Shown piece after piece: positions 5,362 to 8,316 of a stretch of 8,316 bases of DNA. Both the position numbers and the translations under genes were made by a program. This stretch comes from Betaproteobacteria bacterium (GTDB lineage Bacteria > Pseudomonadota > Gammaproteobacteria > Burkholderiales > SG8-41), in assembly GCA_029883965.1 (NCBI GenBank), contig JAOUIN010000097.1, positions 1 to 8,316 on the forward strand. Reading direction: 5' to 3'. Under the pieces are notes generated by a model. The model was not told the DNA's origin and ran no database searches. It saw only the letters and a list, made by a program, of their open reading frames with translations. Position 1 is the stretch's first letter, and each line of letters begins with the position of its first letter.

Positions 5362-7427
5362 TGCGCGCACCCCGTCACGCGCGACAGATCATGCAGGTGC
5401 GGCGATGGCCGGCGTGGCTCGCGGGATTCGGCACGCTGGTGGTCCTGCTCGCATTGCAGGCCACGTTCACGCCGGCGCACCTGACGCTGCAGCTGGCATT
5501 GTTCGACGCCTATCAAAGCCTGTGGCCGCGCGTGCGGCAAAGTGCGCCCGCGGTCGTAGTCGCCATAGACGAACCCAGCCTCGCCCGCTATGGCCAGTGG
5601 CCGTGGCCGCGTAATGAACTCGCGCGCCTCGTTGACAACATCGCCGCACACAAGCCCGCCGGGATCGGCCTTGATCTGCTGTTTCCCGAACAGGATCGTT
5701 ACTCAAGGCGTCGCGATTCCGGCGCATCCGACAACGACCTCCGATTTGCGGAGTCGCTGCAAGCCGCGCGCGCGGTGCTCGCCGTAGCCGGCACCGATGG
5801 CAGGAGCGTGAACGGCCGCGGCCCGTTTGCTCCAGTCGCTGTCGTCGGCGAAGACCCCATGCCTCACCTGCGCGGCTACCGCAGCGTCATCCGCAGCACT
5901 CCGGTCCTGGACCGCGCGGCTGCGGGCCATGGCGCGATCAGTACGGATACGCAGGGCGGTATCGTGCGCAGCCTGCCTGTAGCATCCCTGATCGAGAACG
6001 CCATCGTGCCGACACTCGCCTTGGAAATGATCCGCGTTGCCGCGGGCGAGCCGGCGATACGCATACGAGCTACACCGCGCGGCGTCGTCACCGTAGGCAC
6101 CGGTGACGTCGCCGTGCCGACCGCGCAGGACGGCCATGCGCGCATCTATTTCAGCCCTCACGACCCCTCGCGCTTCGTGTCCGCTCGCGAAATCATGGGC
6201 AACCGCATCGACGCGGCGCAACTGCAGGGCAAACTGGTGATCATCGCACTGACCGGGCTTGCACTAGTCGACTATCCGGCCACGCCGCTGGACGCACGCG
6301 TGCCCGGCGCCGAAATCCATGTGCAAATGCTCGAGAACATCTTTGACGGGCAGTACCTGTCACGCCCGCAATGGGGACGCAACGCCGAGCTCGCAGCGCT
6401 CGCGCTGATCGGGCTGTTGATGGTAGTCGTGATCCCCAGGGCACGGCCGGGCGTGGCTTTGAGCAGCGCAGCTCTGCTGATCGCCCTGGTGGTGATGACC
6501 GGCGGTGTGGCATTCCGTGCGCATGGCCTGCTGCTCGACGTTGCAGCACCTGCGGTCGGCCTCGCGCTGGTGTTCATCGCTTCCCTGGGCAGCACGCTGA
6601 TCGAACTGGAACGCCAGCGCCGCTGGCTGCGTGTGTCTCTGCAGACCGAACGCGAAGCGGCTGCTCGCGTGACCGGCGAGCTTGAAGCTGCGCAGCGCGT
6701 GCAGACCGGACTGCTGCCGGAAGCAAAGGCGCTGACCGAAACCGAGGCGCGCTGTGATATCGCGGCAATGATGGCACCGGCGCGGGTGGTCGGCGGCGAT
6801 CTTTATGATTTTTTCAAACCGGCGCCGGACCGCCTGACATTCCTGGTCGGCGACGTGTCGGGAAAAGGACTTCCGGCCAGCCTGTTCATGGCGGTGAGCA
6901 AGGCCTTGTGCAAGAGTGCGGCGCTGCGCGAAAACAGCGCGGTGGATACAGCGCTGACAGCAGCCAATCAGGAAATCGCGCGTGACAATCCGGAGCAGAT
7001 GTTCGTCACCGTGCTGCTGTGCAGCCTTGATCTCGAAAGCGGCCGGCTGGACTTTGCCAACGCGGGGCATGATGCGCCTGTGCTGATGCACAAGGCCGGC
7101 GGGATTACGCGGCTCGATGCGGCGGGCGGCCCGCCGGTCTGCATGATCAACGATTACACCTATGCCAGCGCCAGCCACACGCTCAGCCCGGGCGATACGC
7201 TGTTTCTTTATACCGACGGGGTCAGCGAAGCGATGGACGCAGACGGCCGCCTGTACGGTCGCCGGCGGCTTTACCGGTTACTCGAAAAACTCGGCACGGA
7301 AAAATCCTGCACCGAAATCATTGCCGCAGTTCAGCAGGACCTGCAGGAATTCGGCGCCGTCGAGGAACGCGCCGATGACATCACGATGCTGGCGCTGCGC
7401 TGGCTCGGACCGGCGGCCCGGTCCTAG
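5361..7427 (+). CDS. CHASE2 sensor protein with cytoplasmic SpoIIE/PP2C-type Ser/Thr phosphatase domain
   Basis: A 688-residue membrane receptor. One membrane segment (about 18-36) is followed by a CHASE2 domain (about 40-335), expected outside the inner membrane, with its hallmarks VVVAIDEPSLARYGQWPWPR (65-84), GIGLDLLFPEQ (101-111), a STDTQGGIVRSLPV motif and VPGAEIHVQMLENI. Three more membrane segments (about 343-359, 364-384, 391-413) lead into a charged, coiled-coil-like linker (about 414-458) with QRVQTGLLP, then the SpoIIE domain (about 465-683). Its metal-binding acidic residues are visible: D480 in VVGGDLYD, D498 in GDVSGKG, D619 in YTDGVSEA, D672/D673 in ADDITML, so the phosphatase should be active. 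The likely substrate is the phosphorylated STAS protein encoded upstream. CHASE2 is more often joined to adenylate or diguanylate cyclases and kinases. The start overlaps the MBL stop by one base; the Met at residue 11 is an alternative start. Confidence 0.93.
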   Translation: MRAPRHARQIMQVRRWPAWLAGFGTLVVLLALQATFTPAHLTLQLALFDAYQSLWPRVRQSAPAVVVAIDEPSLARYGQWPWPRNELARLVDNIAAHKPAGIGLDLLFPEQDRYSRRRDSGASDNDLRFAESLQAARAVLAVAGTDGRSVNGRGPFAPVAVVGEDPMPHLRGYRSVIRSTPVLDRAAAGHGAISTDTQGGIVRSLPVASLIENAIVPTLALEMIRVAAGEPAIRIRATPRGVVTVGTGDVAVPTAQDGHARIYFSPHDPSRFVSAREIMGNRIDAAQLQGKLVIIALTGLALVDYPATPLDARVPGAEIHVQMLENIFDGQYLSRPQWGRNAELAALALIGLLMVVVIPRARPGVALSSAALLIALVVMTGGVAFRAHGLLLDVAAPAVGLALVFIASLGSTLIELERQRRWLRVSLQTEREAAARVTGELEAAQRVQTGLLPEAKALTETEARCDIAAMMAPARVVGGDLYDFFKPAPDRLTFLVGDVSGKGLPASLFMAVSKALCKSAALRENSAVDTALTAANQEIARDNPEQMFVTVLLCSLDLESGRLDFANAGHDAPVLMHKAGGITRLDAAGGPPVCMINDYTYASASHTLSPGDTLFLYTDGVSEAMDADGRLYGRRRLYRLLEKLGTEKSCTEIIAAVQQDLQEFGAVEERADDITMLALRWLGPAARS
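7407..7424. terminator. Perfect GC hairpin at the convergent gene junction, possible two-way terminator
   Basis: GGACCGG, a CGGC loop, then CCGGTCC: a perfect 7-bp stem with a four-base loop, formed by the last codons of the CHASE2 phosphatase gene and ending right before its TAG. No T-run follows on either strand, so it does not meet the intrinsic-terminator pattern. It could still pause polymerase or protect mRNA ends where two convergent genes leave one base between their stops. Confidence 0.3.
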
Positions 7428-7428
7428 A

Positions 7429-8046
7429 TCAGCGGATATTGATTTCGACACGCCGGTTACGCGGCTCCGGCACTTCATCTGCGGTCGCAACCAGCGGTTC
7501 GCGTTCACCACGCCCGGCCACGCTGATCGAACGTTCAGGCACCCCGCGTTTGATCAGATCGGCGCGCACTCGATCGGTGCGCTGCAATGACAGCCGGTCG
7601 TTGTATTCAAGCGCACCGACACGATCGGTATGGCCGATCACCGCGATGTCGGCGGTCGGCCTCTTGCCGAGCTCACTCAATATGGTTTCGAAGACGGCGC
7701 GCGACTCCGGTGTATATTCATCGCGCCCTTCGAGAAAGTTCAGTGTGTAGGACACCGGTGGCTGCGGCCGTGCGTTGATCGCCGCGCCAAACACCTGCTG
7801 CACCTGGGACGGACTGGAATTGCCGATCACCGGTGCGCCGCCGGCGGCAGTGGCCGATGCGTACGGACGGTCAATCAACGCCTCTCCCTGCTTGGTTTTG
7901 ACACTCACGGCACCGACGCTGCCGCCAGACTGGGGCACCAGCACGACCAGCGTTTTCGGGGTCGACGGCGCCGGCGGCGGCGCCGTGCACGCCGCAAGTG
8001 CTGCAACAATCAACACCAGAATACCGGCGCGCACAGAGTTGTTCAT
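7429..8046 (-). CDS. OmpA-family peptidoglycan-binding lipoprotein
   Basis: A 205-residue protein starting MNNSVRAGILVLIVAALAAC, a short lipoprotein signal with lipobox LAAC and lipidated C20. The +2 residue is Thr, not Asp, which predicts sorting to the outer membrane. A Pro/Ala-rich linker (21-30) and a poorly conserved middle (about 31-95) lead to an OmpA C-terminal domain (about 98-205). This contains VIGHTDRVG (D141), the helix NDRLSLQRTDRVRADL (R156) and NRRVEINI at the end; D141 and R156 have the 15-residue spacing of the Asp/Arg pair that grips diaminopimelate in OmpA. It should anchor the outer membrane to peptidoglycan, though the middle part may have another role. The start is set by the signal peptide; a longer open frame upstream overlaps the FecR gene. 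There is no clear ribosome-binding site, and the FecR stop is 16 bases upstream, so translation probably follows that of FecR. Its stop lies one base from the convergent CHASE2 gene's. Confidence 0.9.
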   Translation of the reverse strand: MNNSVRAGILVLIVAALAACTAPPPAPSTPKTLVVLVPQSGGSVGAVSVKTKQGEALIDRPYASATAAGGAPVIGNSSPSQVQQVFGAAINARPQPPVSYTLNFLEGRDEYTPESRAVFETILSELGKRPTADIAVIGHTDRVGALEYNDRLSLQRTDRVRADLIKRGVPERSISVAGRGEREPLVATADEVPEPRNRRVEINIR

Positions 8047-8062
8047 GACAAGACCGGAAAGA

Positions 8063-8316
8063 TCAGTCGGCAACCTGGACGTGAAATTCGGTTCCGCGTG
8101 CACCGAGCACGGTGGCCGGCGTAATGACCCGGACCGCGTCCGGTGATTGCTTCGCGAGTTTGCCTGACACCATGGACAAAGTGCCGCGGCGCAGTCCGGC
8201 ATCAAGCTGGCCCTGATGCGTCGTGGAATTGAAGGCATAGCGCTCAAGCACCAACACACTGTCAGGGCCTGCTGACAGCAGAGTATTATCGGTCAGCGTA
8301 ATGCCCACAGAGCTGT
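8063..8316 (-). CDS. FecR-domain protein, C-terminal part only
   Basis: The open frame enters from the right edge and gives about 84 residues, ending at a TGA at 8065-8063. The segment GITLTDNTLLSAGPDSVLVL, followed by a short linker, LRRGTLSMVSGKL and finally VRVITPATVLGARGTEFHV, matches the second half of a FecR domain, whose most conserved feature is the (V/A)RGTEF motif near the end. The protein stops right after the domain, so any LysM, signal peptide or other N-terminal part lies outside the window. The classical FecR is a sigma-regulator in iron uptake, but stand-alone FecR-domain proteins are commonly periplasmic and of unknown role. The OmpA-like lipoprotein gene follows 16 bases later, which suggests an operon. 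FecR-domain proteins are often found near CHASE2 receptors, as here. Confidence 0.85.
   Translation of the reverse strand, partial: SSVGITLTDNTLLSAGPDSVLVLERYAFNSTTHQGQLDAGLRRGTLSMVSGKLAKQSPDAVRVITPATVLGARGTEFHVQVAD

Noticed and set aside
6360..7178. A 272-residue minus-strand open frame inside the CHASE2 phosphatase gene
   Set aside because: It is antisense to the strongly conserved membrane and SpoIIE region; its translation is Arg/His/Ala-rich and shows no domain.
5361..7427. CHASE2 adenylate or diguanylate cyclase
   Set aside because: The C-terminal domain has the GGDLYD, GDVSGKG, YTDGVSEA and ADDITML motifs of a SpoIIE/PP2C phosphatase and no cyclase or GGDEF signature.
7966..7985. Inverted repeat CGGCGCC / GGCGCCG inside the OmpA lipoprotein gene
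   Set aside because: It arises from GCG and CCG codons of the Ala/Pro linker just after the lipobox and is best explained by codon usage.

Overview
The window is GC-rich, dense bacterial DNA with short intergenic gaps, overlapping stops and starts, and enzyme families typical of Proteobacteria. A betaproteobacterium (Burkholderiales-like) fits best, but this is inferred from protein style only, since no rRNA, tRNA or other phylogenetic marker is present. I see no mobile element, CRISPR array, tRNA or rRNA, and no gene-free stretch above 300 bases.

Left part (1-2609, minus strand): two genes of a molybdenum hydroxylase of the xanthine dehydrogenase / CO dehydrogenase-like family. The large molybdopterin-binding subunit (288-2609) is followed two bases later by the FAD-binding medium subunit, which runs off the left edge. 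The large subunit has the catalytic Glu but lacks the active-site Cys of true CO dehydrogenase, so the substrate is an unknown organic compound. The small 2Fe-2S subunit is not in the window.

Middle (2610-3956): a 189-base divergent intergenic region, then a complete cystathionine beta-lyase-type PLP enzyme (metC-like) on the plus strand.

Right part (4021-7427, plus strand): a tight three-gene unit of a STAS-domain protein, an MBL-fold metallo-hydrolase and a membrane-bound CHASE2-SpoIIE/PP2C phosphatase. The last two genes overlap by one base. The likely logic is that the CHASE2 domain senses something outside the inner membrane, the cytoplasmic PP2C domain dephosphorylates the STAS protein on a conserved Ser, and the STAS protein switches partners. 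No anti-sigma/HPK kinase is visible, and the MBL enzyme sits where one might be expected. This unit is the most interesting part of the window.

Right edge (7429-8316, minus strand): an OmpA-family lipoprotein and, upstream of it, the C-terminal end of a FecR-domain protein. They converge on the phosphatase gene with one base between the stop codons, and together they suggest an envelope-sensing locus.
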